From assembly GCF_014640075.1 (NCBI RefSeq), contig NZ_BMGG01000003.1:183026-247025 (forward strand): 64,000 nt of DNA, in the 5' to 3' direction. The notes under the pieces are model-generated. The model made no database searches and had not been told where the DNA came from. It saw nothing but the letters and a program-made list of their open reading frames with translations. Of the stretch, positions 27,553 through 37,713 are shown piece after piece (positions within the stretch are counted from its first letter, which is position 1; each line of letters opens with the position of its first letter). The position numbers and the translations under genes were made by a program. Source of the stretch: Chelatococcus reniformis (lineage in GTDB: Bacteria; Pseudomonadota; Alphaproteobacteria; Rhizobiales; Beijerinckiaceae).

Positions 27553-28781
27553 CAGCGCGCGTCCGTGGCCGAAGGAGCCTTGGCGGTGCCGCGATCGGCG
27601 GCCCGCTCCGCTGCCGGGCCGGCGGCGGCCTGGCGCGGCGCGTCCAATGCGACTGCTTTGACCGGGTTGCCGGGGCGAACGCGCATGATGCCGTCGACGA
27701 TGACCCGGTCGCCCGGCTTCAGCCCGTCCTCGACCACCCAGCGCTCGCCGAGATCATTGGCGAGCTTGACGGGCTGGGGGACCGCATTGCCGCCGTCGTC
27801 CACGACATAGACGAACGGGCCCTGCGGGCCTTGGGACACCGCCTGCTTGGGAATGGCGATGGCGCCGGGAAGCGCCACGCCCTTGACGGCGACGCGAACG
27901 AACTGGCCGGGGAGCAGACGCCCGTCGGGATTGGCAAAGATGGCTCGCGCGCGGATCGTGCCGGTCTCCTCGCTGACCAGGCTCGCGGACACGTCCAGCC
28001 GTCCCGCCCGAGGATACACAGTGCCATCGCCGAAGCGGAGCTCGACGGATACGTCGTTCGACGTGATCGGCTTGGCCAGACGCGCATTCAGGGTTTGAAA
28101 GGCCTGGAACTCGGCGTCCGTGAACGAGAAGTTCACATAGGCCGGATCGAGCACGGTGACGGTGGTGAGCAGCGTCTGCTGCGCCTGCACGAGCGTGCCT
28201 TCCGGCGGCGACACGAGCCGCGTGTTGCCCGATACGGGCGAGCGGATCGTCGTGTAGCCCAGGTTCAGCTTGGCGGTGTCGGCCTCGGCCTGGGCGAGTT
28301 GGACGCTGGCCTGCGCCTGGTCGCGGGCCGCGAGCGCATCGTCGCGCTGCTTGTCGGAGGCGACCTGCCGGCGCAGCAACTCCTCGTTCCGACGCAGCGT
28401 GTCCGCTGTCTGGCGAAGCGCGGCCTGAGCCTGTGCCACCTGCGCATTCGCCCGGTCGAGCGCGGCCTGGTACGGCTTGGGATCGATCTGGAAGAGCACC
28501 TGCCCCTGTTTGACCGGCGCACCCTCGACGAACTCGCGCTTCAGCAGGAAGCCGCCGACCTGGGCCCTGATCTCCACGTCGCGGAAGCCGGCGACGCGGC
28601 CGGCATACACGGTCGTCAGCGGAACGACCTCGGCCTGTGCCGTCAGCACGTTCACCTCCGGCGGCGGCAAGGCGACAGACGCCTGCGCGGGCGGCGGATG
28701 CGCGCTGCTGCGAAGCCAATAGTAGCCCGCGCCCACCGCCGCAGCAGCGATCAACAGGACGGCGATCAGACGGCTGGACAA
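27552..28781 (-). CDS. RND efflux periplasmic adaptor subunit (membrane fusion protein)
   Basis: An N-terminal hydrophobic segment (residues 4-22) is followed by the lipoyl/barrel-sandwich halves ([31 protein letters not shown]), an alpha-hairpin rich in Ala/Gln/Arg (about 100-165), the second half [20 protein letters not shown], and the beta-barrel and membrane-proximal domains. The length of 409 residues is normal. It starts with TTG at 28781, with GGGAG seven bases upstream. It links the permease to an outer-membrane channel. It is the first gene of the two-gene pump operon, divergent from a TetR gene. Confidence 0.92.
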   Translation of the reverse strand: MSSRLIAVLLIAAAAVGAGYYWLRSSAHPPPAQASVALPPPEVNVLTAQAEVVPLTTVYAGRVAGFRDVEIRAQVGGFLLKREFVEGAPVKQGQVLFQIDPKPYQAALDRANAQVAQAQAALRQTADTLRRNEELLRRQVASDKQRDDALAARDQAQASVQLAQAEADTAKLNLGYTTIRSPVSGNTRLVSPPEGTLVQAQQTLLTTVTVLDPAYVNFSFTDAEFQAFQTLNARLAKPITSNDVSVELRFGDGTVYPRAGRLDVSASLVSEETGTIRARAIFANPDGRLLPGQFVRVAVKGVALPGAIAIPKQAVSQGPQGPFVYVVDDGGNAVPQPVKLANDLGERWVVEDGLKPGDRVIVDGIMRVRPGNPVKAVALDAPRQAAAGPAAERAADRGTAKAPSATDAR

Positions 28782-28862
28782 GCAAGGCTCCCGAAGCGCG
28801 AAATGATACGGGCGACTCCCGGACCCCGCCGCCGCGGCACACGCTGCGGCGATATCCCGGGT

Positions 28863-28891
28863 TTATTAAACGATACGGTTTGGTTTAATAA
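28863..28891. promoter_or_regulatory. Candidate TetR operator of the RND pump
   Basis: TTATTAAAC (28863-28871) and GTTTAATAA (28883-28891) are perfect inverted arms with an 11-base centre; inside it AAAC and GTTT form a second nested dyad. The AT-rich site lies between the divergent pump and TetR genes, 82 bases from the adaptor start and 33 from the chosen TetR start. Confidence 0.6.
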
Positions 28892-28923
28892 TGACGTCGA
28901 CGCGATTTGGCAAGGAGCCGGGA

Positions 28924-29601
28924 ATGTCGGTGCGCGAAGCGACGGCCGTTGAGTCCTCCTATCGGAGGGGCGGACGGCCCACGCGTGCGGAAGCTGCCGA
29001 ACGGGACGCGCGGCTGATCGAGATCGCCACAAGCCTGTTCATGGAACGCGGCTTCGAGGCCACCTCGATCGACGCCCTGGCGGAGGCGGCCCGGGTCAGC
29101 AAGCCCACGGTCTATGCGCGCTACCGCGACAAGCGCGAGTTGTTCGCGGCCGTGCTCAGGCGGCAGATCGAGCGCTGGCTGGTGCCCCTGTCCGCCTCCG
29201 CGCAGACGCAGGTCGACGTGCGCGACCCGGTGGCGCTGGAGGCCATGTTGGTGGATGTGGCCCGGCAGATGGTCGCGCTGTCCTCGACGCCGGGATCGAT
29301 CGCCCTCAGCCGCATCCTGTCGGCCCAGGCCCCACATTTTCCGGAGCTGACACAACTTGCCTTCGAGGAAGGATGGTTGAAGGCCGTGGGCGCGATGGCG
29401 CGCATGCTGAGCAGCGTCGCCTCGCGCGGCCTGATCCGTATCGACGACCCCGCACTGGCCGCCGACCTCTTCCTCAGCCTGATCCTCGGCCCCGTGTCAC
29501 GCCACAACGGCTATTGCGCCGACCCGCTCGACGCGGGTGTGGACGAGCGCCTGGTCAAGGCTGTCGGGCTGTTCCTGAACGGGGTGCTACCGCGGCGCTG
29601 A
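28924..29601 (+). CDS. TetR/AcrR-family repressor of the RND pump
   Basis: The N-terminal HTH is textbook: LIEIATSLFMERGFEATSID, then VSKPTVYARYRDKRELFAAV. The C-terminal domain is of the AcrR type with FLSLILGPVSRHNGY. The ATG at 28924 has AAGGAG upstream and gives 225 residues; the ATG at 28891 lies inside the operator and is less likely. Divergence from the pump operon and a shared operator indicate local, ligand-relieved repression. Confidence 0.87.
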   Translation: MSVREATAVESSYRRGGRPTRAEAAERDARLIEIATSLFMERGFEATSIDALAEAARVSKPTVYARYRDKRELFAAVLRRQIERWLVPLSASAQTQVDVRDPVALEAMLVDVARQMVALSSTPGSIALSRILSAQAPHFPELTQLAFEEGWLKAVGAMARMLSSVASRGLIRIDDPALAADLFLSLILGPVSRHNGYCADPLDAGVDERLVKAVGLFLNGVLPRR

Positions 29602-29712
29602 TACAGGGTCGGCGCGCCCGAAATGATAAAATTTCCGAGGCGGGATCGTGCGAGCGGTGCAGATTGGATCCCGGTCAACCCGGGGCAACGCGCGCGCAGC
29701 CGCACACCCGGA

Positions 29713-30144
29713 TCACTGATCCACCGGCAAAGACAAGGCTTCGTACTGCGCCGCAAACTCGGCGCTCGGCGGGATCGGCTTGATCACGTCGATGAGCACG
29801 CCATTGGGATCGGCGGTGATGAAGTGGCGCTGGCCGAAGGGCTCGTCACGCAAGGGCACGAGCATGGGCAGCCCCGCCGCCCGCAGATCGTCGTAGGCCG
29901 CGTCCGGATCCTCCACCTCGAAGTTGAGGATAAGCCCAGCCACCTGGCCGCGGGCGGCCTCCGGAACCGTCTGATGAGCGCCGTCGAGCACCGCGAGGTT
30001 GACGCTCGCGTCGTCGCGCGCCTGGAGGTGGACGTACCAATCGCTGGAAAACAGGGGCACGAATGCGAAGTGCGCGCTGTAGAAGGCCGCGGTGCCGACG
30101 ACGTCACGCGTCATGACCACGGGGTAGTAGCTGGTGATCTTCAT
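29713..30144 (-). CDS. Glyoxalase/VOC-fold protein
   Basis: The 143-residue single VOC module pair starts [20 protein letters not shown] and continues with [41 protein letters not shown] and [17 protein letters not shown]. These are the four beta-alpha-beta-beta-beta elements of the vicinal oxygen chelate fold. Possible metal ligands are His/Glu/Asp within HLQ, FEVED and IDV. Functions in this fold include resistance proteins, lyases and dioxygenases. The divergent TetR gene and a dyad covering its promoter suggest it responds to a small toxic compound. Confidence 0.82.
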   Translation of the reverse strand: MKITSYYPVVMTRDVVGTAAFYSAHFAFVPLFSSDWYVHLQARDDASVNLAVLDGAHQTVPEAARGQVAGLILNFEVEDPDAAYDDLRAAGLPMLVPLRDEPFGQRHFITADPNGVLIDVIKPIPPSAEFAAQYEALSLPVDQ

Positions 30145-30176
30145 GGCACTTCTCCATATTTTGGCGTACACACTGT

Positions 30177-30206
30177 CTGTATGTATCTGTTCATATAAAC
30201 ATACAG
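30177..30206. promoter_or_regulatory. Candidate TetR operator before the VOC gene
   Basis: CTGTATGT (30177-30184) and ACATACAG (30199-30206) form a perfect 8-bp dyad with a 14-base AT-rich centre, between the VOC gene and its divergent TetR gene. It ends 9 bases before the TetR start, so binding would also limit the regulator. Confidence 0.6.
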
Positions 30207-30215
30207 GCGGCATGC

Positions 30216-30809
30216 ATGCAAGAAAGACTACGGCCACGCCCCAACCGCGAGCGGAGCGATGCCACGCGCGCCGCCCTCGTCGCCGCGGCGCGGGCGCTCT
30301 TCGTGGAGAAAGGCTATGCGGGAACGTCGACGCCGGAGATCGTGGCCGCGGCGGGCGTGACGCGCGGCGCGCTGTACCATCACTTCGAGGACAAGCGCGC
30401 GCTCTTCCGCGCGGTGGCCAACCAGGAGGCGATCGCCGTCGCCGACGCCATCGAGACCGCAGCGGCGGCCGACTCGCCGGCGGGCGACGCCATGCTGGCG
30501 GGCAGCGTCGCCTACCTCGAGGCCATGACTGTGCCCGGCCGAACGCGCCTGCTGCTCACCGACGGCCCGGCGGTGCTCGGCGCCGCCGAGGTTAGCGATC
30601 TGGACGACGCCAACGCCGCCCGGACCCTGCGCGAGGGCTTGGAGGCCGCCGCGGCCGAGTCCGGCGCGAGCGATCTGCCGATCCAGGCCCTTGTCGTACT
30701 GCTGTCGGCGGCGTTCGATCGCGCCGCCATCGCCATCGAGGCGGGGGGCAATCCGGCCGAGTTCAAAGCGGCCATGCAACAGCTGATCCGCGCGGCGACG
30801 ATAGCGTAG
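30216..30809 (+). CDS. TetR-family regulator divergent from the VOC gene
   Basis: The 197-residue protein has [20 protein letters not shown] and [21 protein letters not shown], a clear TetR_N domain, followed by an Ala-rich helical ligand domain. It very likely represses the VOC gene across the 71-base shared promoter. Ligand unknown. It is followed by a gene-free interval. Confidence 0.87.
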   Translation: MQERLRPRPNRERSDATRAALVAAARALFVEKGYAGTSTPEIVAAAGVTRGALYHHFEDKRALFRAVANQEAIAVADAIETAAAADSPAGDAMLAGSVAYLEAMTVPGRTRLLLTDGPAVLGAAEVSDLDDANAARTLREGLEAAAAESGASDLPIQALVVLLSAAFDRAAIAIEAGGNPAEFKAAMQQLIRAATIA

Positions 30810-31542
30810 AGCATGATCAAAAAGGCGAACACGGGTTCCTTGGACAAAAAATAGAGCTAAGAACAATGCCTTAGAGCAAGGTAATTAGAATATTGATCAA
30901 CCTGCTCCAGGCCGCAAACGCCCGCACATTTTAGCCGGCCGGCTGCGGGCGCTCGAAGGCTGAGGTCGATCGTCTCGCACCGGACCATGAACCCACGCGG
31001 CGCAGCTGTCGTCGCCGAGGTCATGGCCCAGGTCATGGCGGGCATGGTGAAGGCCGGCGTCCGGCGCGCGCGAAGCTCACCGGCCGCCGGCCGAGCCCGT
31101 AAGGCCGAGCCGAGCCAGCGACCGGTGAACGCCCCCGCCCTCACCCGCAATGGCGGATCTGATCGCTCACCCGCGGCGGTGCCGCGGGCCGAACTAACCT
31201 AAAGGGTCGGGATCATGCGGCGCATCCCCCATTTGGGAGGTGGAGCGTCGGCAAGGCACATCGCAATCATGACGGTGGATGAACGGGCGGGGGCGGGACA
31301 GCGCTCGCCCGAGTGAGACCGCCACATCCTGAGCGTATCCGGCCGTTCGCTGGCGAAGAAGCCCGATGTGAGTCTTGCCAAGGCAAGCCTCGCGCCTTCT
31401 GGTCGGGCCGATGCCCGACCCCAAGGGCGTGCGCGATGGGCAACTGACGACGCAGTGGCCCGCGCATGCCAGTTGGCGCCCGTCTCGCCGCCGCGCGGGC
31501 AAGGCCCATGGAAGCCCCCGACAACGACAGCCGGCGCCCGGC
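30810..31542. other. Gene-free interval
   Basis: About 730 bases. The first 90 are AT-rich and start with GAGCATGATCAAAAAGG, a phrase common in dispersed intergenic repeats of Hyphomicrobiales. Short frames occur on both strands (for example 30857-31150 minus and 31199-31500 minus), but none has a ribosome site, domain or convincing composition. I see no gene here. Confidence 0.5.
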
Positions 31543-32637
31543 CTAGGGCGTTTCGTTCAGGAACTGGGCCAGCAGCGCGACGAGCTCCGCCTGGCGGTGC
31601 GTATCCGTCTTGGCGAAGATCGCCTTCAGCTGATTGCGGACGGTCTCGTAGGAGACGCCCAGGGCGTCCGCGGCGACGGCAGGCGCCTGGCCGGACGCGA
31701 CCTGCGCCGCGAGGCGGGCTTCGGCCGGGGTCAAGCCGAATGATCGGCGCAAGGCGGCTTGCGAGGGACGCGGGTGGGCCTCGAGATCGATGATGACGAC
31801 CACGGCCTGGCATGGCGCCAGCATGTCCACGCAGAGGCCAGGCAGCCGCATCGGATGCGCCAGCAGCGGCCGCCGATCCATACGTGGCAGGACAACGGGC
31901 GGCATCGATACCGTGGCGCCCGGCGCCCAGAGCAGCGCCTGCAGGGCGCGATCCAAGGCCACGGTGGCGTCCCGGTCGGCCGAGGTCAGCCGCTTGTGGC
32001 TGATCTGCAGGTCGCGGCCGAGCAGCGCCCGCGCCGCCTCGTTGATCCCCAGCACCTCGGCAAAACGGTCGAGCAGCGCCACCGCGGTGCCGCTCGCCTG
32101 GAACGACGCGAGCGCCGCGTCCGCCCGACCGAAGCCGAGAGCCTGCGCGAGCGCGAAGGGACCCGACAACCGGCGCGACAGGCCGGCAAGCGCCCGCACC
32201 TCATCGTCGACGAACGGCCCCTGGCCGACCGTTCGTTGCAGAGCCCAGCACAACTCGGTATCGCCGGACGCCATCCGCACGCCCGCCCACCAGCGCAGGC
32301 CATGCGGCGCCAGGAACTCCTGATAGTAGGGGTGACGGGCCATCTGCTCCGGCGAGCAGAAATCGAGATCGGTGCCCACGCCGCGCCGCGAGAAGGCGGG
32401 CCACGCCCGGTCGCGCTCATCGCGGGAGATCCATCCATCGCGGACGTAGCTCTCGAACGAGGGGATCAGGGACGCGCTGTGCGGCGAGTTCGGCAGCCGC
32501 CCACCGATGGCGAAGAGCGCCGACCCGAAGGCGCTGACGGCGCGCGCCCCGACGTCCATCGCCTCGTTCCAGTAGGATGGGTCGATCGCCGCCCTGATGA
32601 AGGCCGTTTCAACAGTGTCGAGAGGCCCCAACGCCAT
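31543..32637 (-). CDS. LuxR-type helix-turn-helix transcriptional regulator
   Basis: The C-terminal 60 residues form a LuxR/GerE HTH: FGLTPAEARLAAQVASGQAP, then AADALGVSYETVRNQLKAIF. The preceding 300 residues have no receiver or autoinducer-domain signature that I recognise; part (FAEVLGINEAARALLGRDLQ) looks PAS-like. The ATG at 32637, with GGAG about nine bases upstream, gives 364 residues. It is divergent from the ketopantoate reductase-like gene; no target is evident. Confidence 0.78.
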   Translation of the reverse strand: MALGPLDTVETAFIRAAIDPSYWNEAMDVGARAVSAFGSALFAIGGRLPNSPHSASLIPSFESYVRDGWISRDERDRAWPAFSRRGVGTDLDFCSPEQMARHPYYQEFLAPHGLRWWAGVRMASGDTELCWALQRTVGQGPFVDDEVRALAGLSRRLSGPFALAQALGFGRADAALASFQASGTAVALLDRFAEVLGINEAARALLGRDLQISHKRLTSADRDATVALDRALQALLWAPGATVSMPPVVLPRMDRRPLLAHPMRLPGLCVDMLAPCQAVVVIIDLEAHPRPSQAALRRSFGLTPAEARLAAQVASGQAPAVAADALGVSYETVRNQLKAIFAKTDTHRQAELVALLAQFLNETP

Positions 32638-32834
32638 CGTCTCGCGCTCCGGCGCACCGCCGACGGTTACATTACCTAGAGTTGCACGAACCGAGGTATT
32701 GGAAAACCCCGCCTGAAGCGGCAGCGTTGCCGCGGAAGCGCGATCTCGGAATGCGCCCACCGCGCCGGCGCGCTTTCACCGGTCGGCCGCGCATGAGACA
32801 GTGTGGCTACACGAAACACGCCGAGGAGAGAGCC

Positions 32835-33755
32835 ATGCGCATGCTGGTTGTGGGTGCCGGATCAACCGGTGGCTATTTCGGCGGCCGCCTCGCGGCGGCC
32901 GGACGCGAGGTTACCTTCCTGGTCCGGCCGCAACGGGCGGCCAAGCTCGCCGCACAGGGGCTCGAAGTGATCAGCCCGCGCGGAAACCTCTCGCTCCAGC
33001 CCAAGCTGATCACGGCCGACACGCTCGATGTGCCGTTCGACGTGGTGCTGCTGGCGGTCAAGGCCTATGCGCTCGAGACTGCGCTCAACGACCTTGCGCC
33101 CGCGGTCGGGCCGCAGACGATGATCGTGCCGGTGCTCAACGGCATGCGCCACATGGATGTGCTGGCCGAACGCTTCGGCGCCGGCCGGCTCGTCGGCGGC
33201 GTCGCCCGCATCGCCTCCACGCTCGATCCACATGGACGCATCATGCACCTCGCGCCTTTTCATGACATCAGCTACGGCGAGCTGGACGGCAGCATCTCGC
33301 CGCGCATCAGTGCACTCGACGCCTTCATGCAGGGCGCCGGCTTCGATGCTCGCCTGTCCATGGCGATCGAGCGTGAAATGTGGGAGAAATGGGCGTTCCT
33401 CTCCTCCCTCGGCGCCATCACCTGCCTTATGCGCGGGACCGTCGGCGAGGTCGAGGCCGCGCCCGGCGGGCGCGCCTGCGCCGAGCAACTGATCGATGAG
33501 GTGGCAGCCGTGATCGGTACCGCGGGCATAGGCCCGAGCGAAGCGTTTTTGGCGCAGGTGCGCGGCCAGCTCACCGCCAAGGGCTCGCCCCTCACCTCGT
33601 CCATGTACCGCGATCTCGTCAACGGCAGCCCTATCGAGGCGGACCAGATCGTCGGCGACCTCCTGGCGCGCGGCACGCGCGCCGGCGTGGCCACACCGCT
33701 GCTCGCCGCCGCTTATGCGCATCTGGCGATCCACCAGGCGCGCCTTGCCCCCTGA
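32835..33755 (+). CDS. Ketopantoate reductase family protein (ApbA/PanE-like)
   Basis: The 306-residue protein starts with the Rossmann motif MRMLVVGAGSTGGYFGGRLA and has VLLAVKAYAL and VPVLNGMRHMD, where Lys and Asn match PanE active-site positions. EREMWEKWAFL and SSMYRDLVNGSPIEADQIVG provide the conserved C-terminal Lys, Ser and Glu. PanE reduces 2-dehydropantoate to pantoate with NADPH for CoA synthesis, but genomes of this kind often encode several paralogs with other substrates. GAGGAGAG precedes the ATG at 32835. No other pantothenate gene is nearby. Confidence 0.85.
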   Translation: MRMLVVGAGSTGGYFGGRLAAAGREVTFLVRPQRAAKLAAQGLEVISPRGNLSLQPKLITADTLDVPFDVVLLAVKAYALETALNDLAPAVGPQTMIVPVLNGMRHMDVLAERFGAGRLVGGVARIASTLDPHGRIMHLAPFHDISYGELDGSISPRISALDAFMQGAGFDARLSMAIEREMWEKWAFLSSLGAITCLMRGTVGEVEAAPGGRACAEQLIDEVAAVIGTAGIGPSEAFLAQVRGQLTAKGSPLTSSMYRDLVNGSPIEADQIVGDLLARGTRAGVATPLLAAAYAHLAIHQARLAP

Positions 33756-33786
33756 GCCCGGCGGGCGGCCGCCGCCCGGCGCACGT

Positions 33787-33890
33787 TAGAGCATTTCCGC
33801 GTTTCTTCGAATCGCCGAAATGCTCTATCTGCTTGATTTGTCGCGTTTTCTTAACGCGAACCGGCGTCCACTTCGCTCGAAAACGCTCGA
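33787..33890 (+). repeat. TAGAGC-type palindromic repeat, copy A
   Basis: This element of about 100 bp opens with TAGAGCATTTCCGCG and carries the internal inverted pair AGAGCATTTC / GAAATGCTCT. It then has a TCGCGTTTTCTTAACGCGAA hairpin and ends in TCCACTTCGCTCGAAAACGC. It lies in a 427-base gene-free gap (33756-34182). Three further full copies occur at 49109, 61750 and 63080. Confidence 0.85.
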
Positions 33891-34182
33891 GGGACGGTAG
33901 GGGCGACAGGTGTCGGGGCAAGGTCGCACGAAGACGTGACGGCGCATCTGCCTATTTATTGGGCAATACGTCGAAACGGCGATGCTCGCATTGCGCGCAG
34001 CCGCCGGCTGCCGCGTCATCGATTTCAGCCGATGCGGTGCAGATTCCGCACCGGGCGATCACATCTGAAGCTCTGCCGGATCGTCGGCGTCTGTCGATGA
34101 GATGCCGAAGCGCACAGCAGGTGCACAGATTTTACCCGCGGCCGCTCTATGCCCGGACTGTCTTGGCTCCTAGTTTACTATC

Positions 34183-34485
34183 ATGGTGCAACGCCTGATC
34201 ATGGCGGTCTTGGCGCTGTGCGCCGTGTTGCCAGCCCGAGCTCATGAGGCTCCGTCAGGCTGGACCTACGGATACGAGTGCTGCTCGGGCACCGATTGCT
34301 ATCAGATCAGCTCCGATGACATCGAAGTCGTGCCCGGCGGATGGCGCATCAAGGCATCGGGCGAGACCATTCCGGCCAGCGACCGCCGCGTCAAGCCATC
34401 CGGTGACGGCCGCTTCCACCGCTGCTCGCTGGGCGGCATACCCACTGCCGGCACAATCTGCCTCTATATCCCGGCCGGGAGCTGA
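34183..34485 (+). CDS. Small exported Cys-containing protein of unknown function
   Basis: The 100-residue product has a clear signal peptide (about 1-20, cleavage after PARA) and a mature part with GWTYGYECCSGTDCYQI. Cysteines lie at 33, 34, 39, 81 and 93, suggesting one or two disulfides in the periplasm. The pattern GW-Y-x(2)-CC-x(4)-C recurs in small hypothetical proteins of Hyphomicrobiales as far as I recall; no function is known to me. It stands alone before the M29 peptidase gene. Confidence 0.72.
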   Translation: MVQRLIMAVLALCAVLPARAHEAPSGWTYGYECCSGTDCYQISSDDIEVVPGGWRIKASGETIPASDRRVKPSGDGRFHRCSLGGIPTAGTICLYIPAGS

Positions 34486-34588
34486 GGACTTCCTCCACAG
34501 CGGCCCGGACAAGATGCACCCACGAGCGGTGGTGAGGGCGGCCTCGTCGCGCTATGAATCGGGCTTTCCAACGCGTTCAGGCAGGCCC

Positions 34589-35842
<1,254 letters not shown>

Positions 35843-36029
35843 GGCGGCTGCCGGTCCAGAAGGACGGACCGACCAGCGCTTGGCGTGGATGCGGGCGAGG
35901 CGCAAAAGATCATAGAACGGCAGATCGCGCCGACACGGTCATCCCCGCGTCGCAAGCGATCCCTGGCAAGCGATCCGTGGATCGCATCGCGTGTATGGCA
36001 CGGCCGCGAACGTCCGCGCTGCGAGGAGC

Positions 36030-36998
36030 TCAAGGCCGATGCGGACCCGTCGGCGCCCGCACGGCTCGGCGGGCCGGCGCCGCCAGCGCCAGCACGACGC
36101 CGGGAGCAATGACGCAGATGGCCAGCGCGGTCCCGAGCGTCGGCACCTCGCCCAGGACCGGCACGGCCGCCGCGGTCGCCATGACCGGCACAAGCGCCAT
36201 GACAGCCGCGGCGCCGCCCGCACCCAGCAGCGCCACGGCGCGATTGTAGGCCACCATCGCCACCACGCTCATCAGGACGCCCTGGTAGAGGGCGTGCAGG
36301 GCGAGTTCGGAAAACGACAGAGCGCCGAGGCCGCTGAGGCCCAAGCCGACATAGAAGGGCAGGAAGGCGGCGCACGAAATGATCGAGACCAGGGCCACGG
36401 CCTGCACACCGCTGAGGGTGCCGGCCCGGAATCGCGCCGTGTACATCGCCCAAAGGGCCGATGCGCCGACCAGCGCCGCCACGCCGAGCGGATCGATGCG
36501 CCCATTCGCCGGCACCTCGCTGACGACGAGGCCCACGACACCGGCGACGATGCAAGCGTAGCCGAACAGGCGCCACCGGCTTGGCACTTCGCCCAGCGTG
36601 AGCCACGCGACGAGGCCGGTGAACAAGGCGGTCATCGTCGGCGTGATCGACGCGGCCGTTGCCGCCGACGTGAGCTTTAGCCCGACGCTGACCAGGAGCG
36701 CGAACGGCACGCCCCAGAACAGCGACAGGACGAGCCCCTGTCGCCAGGCGCGCGGCGGCAGCCGGTAGGAGCGGCCGAGCAGCAGCGGGCCCAGCAGCAG
36801 AGCACCGCCCGCGAAGCGGAGCGCAATGACGTCCATGACATCCACCTGCCGGGCGAGGCCCAGGCGAGTGACCACGAACCAGCCGGAAAAGATCGCCAGG
36901 GCGATGGCCGCCCAGGCGAGCCCGCGGGGACGCGAGGATGCATCGGCGCGCGCAGGAGGCGATGCTGGCGCAGATGCGGCGACAGCTCGATCGGTCAT
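36030..36998 (-). CDS. EamA-family (DMT superfamily) transporter
   Basis: The 322-residue membrane protein has ten predicted helices in two five-helix EamA repeats, with landmarks ALRFAGGALLLGPLLLG, ASITPTMTALFTGLVAWLTLGE, YNRAVALLGAGGAAAVMALVP and VLGEVPTLGTALAICVI. Such carriers export amino acids, metabolites or drugs. The ATG at 36998 is preferred because the upstream frame runs through the shared promoter. It is divergent from a TetR gene, so regulated export is likely; the substrate is unknown. Confidence 0.85.
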   Translation of the reverse strand: MTDRAVAASAPASPPARADASSRPRGLAWAAIALAIFSGWFVVTRLGLARQVDVMDVIALRFAGGALLLGPLLLGRSYRLPPRAWRQGLVLSLFWGVPFALLVSVGLKLTSAATAASITPTMTALFTGLVAWLTLGEVPSRWRLFGYACIVAGVVGLVVSEVPANGRIDPLGVAALVGASALWAMYTARFRAGTLSGVQAVALVSIISCAAFLPFYVGLGLSGLGALSFSELALHALYQGVLMSVVAMVAYNRAVALLGAGGAAAVMALVPVMATAAAVPVLGEVPTLGTALAICVIAPGVVLALAAPARRAVRAPTGPHRP

Positions 36999-37035
36999 GT
37001 TGTTCACTCCCGCGCCGAGGCGCCCTGACGCTTGC

Positions 37036-37059
37036 GTTTTAGATCGATCGATATAAAAC
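37036..37059. promoter_or_regulatory. Candidate TetR operator between EamA and TetR genes
   Basis: A 24-bp palindrome with one mismatched pair is centred on ATCGATCGAT (37043-37052) and flanked by TTTT and AAAA arms. A second arm pair, CTTGCG/CGCAAG, surrounds it at 37031-37036 and 37061-37066. It lies 38 bases before the EamA start and 31 before the TetR start. Confidence 0.55.
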
Positions 37060-37089
37060 CCGCAAGGGGCAGCACCGACGCGGCGGACG

Positions 37090-37713
37090 ATGGCGAGGCC
37101 GAGAGCATTCGACGAAACAGTAGCGCTCGATGCCGCCATCCAGTGCTTCTGGTCGCGGGGCTACGAGGCGACGTCGGTGCGCGACCTGTCGGCCCGCATG
37201 GGCATGACCGGCGCCAGCCTCTACAACGCTTTCGGCGACAAGCGCGCGTTGTTCGGGCGTGCGCTCGCGAGCTACGTCACCAGCAGCTTCGGCGCCCGCG
37301 CAAGGCGGTTTGAGCATCGCCTGCCGGGGCGGGCGGCCATAGAGGCCTTCTTCGCCGAGATCATCGCCGTCTCGCTCGCCGACAGCGATCGCAAGGGTTG
37401 CCTGCTGATCAACTCGGCGCTCGAAGTCGCGCCGCACGATGATGAATTCCAACGTCTGATCGCCGGCGTTCTGGCCGAGATCGAGGCCTTCTTCCGCCGC
37501 TGCGTCACGGCCGGCCAGAAGGACGGCAGCATCTCGACGGCGCAACCGGCCGACGATCTGGCGCGCCTGCTGCTCGGTGTCCATCTCGGCATCCGGGTGC
37601 TGGCGCGGGCACGGCCGGAACGCGATCTGCTCGAGGGCATGCTGCGACCGGCACTGGCCATGCTCGAGCCGGCGGGCCAGTTCACACGAGATGCATCGCA
37701 CCGGGGGGAATGA
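37090..37713 (+). CDS. TetR-family regulator upstream of the dehalogenase
   Basis: The 207-residue protein starts MARPRAFDETVALDAAIQCF and has GMTGASLYNAFGDKRALFGRA, the TetR_N pattern of the AcuR/NemR-like subgroup. It also has the typical KGCLLINSALEVAPHD at the start of the ligand domain, where a Cys (in GCLL) could sense electrophiles. Its stop overlaps the start of the dehalogenase gene (ATGA), so it is the first gene of that operon, and it is also divergent from the EamA exporter. Confidence 0.87.
   Translation: MARPRAFDETVALDAAIQCFWSRGYEATSVRDLSARMGMTGASLYNAFGDKRALFGRALASYVTSSFGARARRFEHRLPGRAAIEAFFAEIIAVSLADSDRKGCLLINSALEVAPHDDEFQRLIAGVLAEIEAFFRRCVTAGQKDGSISTAQPADDLARLLLGVHLGIRVLARARPERDLLEGMLRPALAMLEPAGQFTRDASHRGE

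Noticed and set aside
24376..27810. A 1144-codon open frame on the plus strand opposite the RND permease
   Set aside because: It is antisense to a complete, family-matched RND gene. Its product is rich in Arg, Asp, His and Gly with no domain, a known artefact of GC-rich coding DNA.
31199..31813. Open frame on the minus strand overlapping the end of the LuxR-type gene
   Set aside because: Overlaps the regulator in another frame for half its length and is Arg/Pro-rich without a ribosome site.
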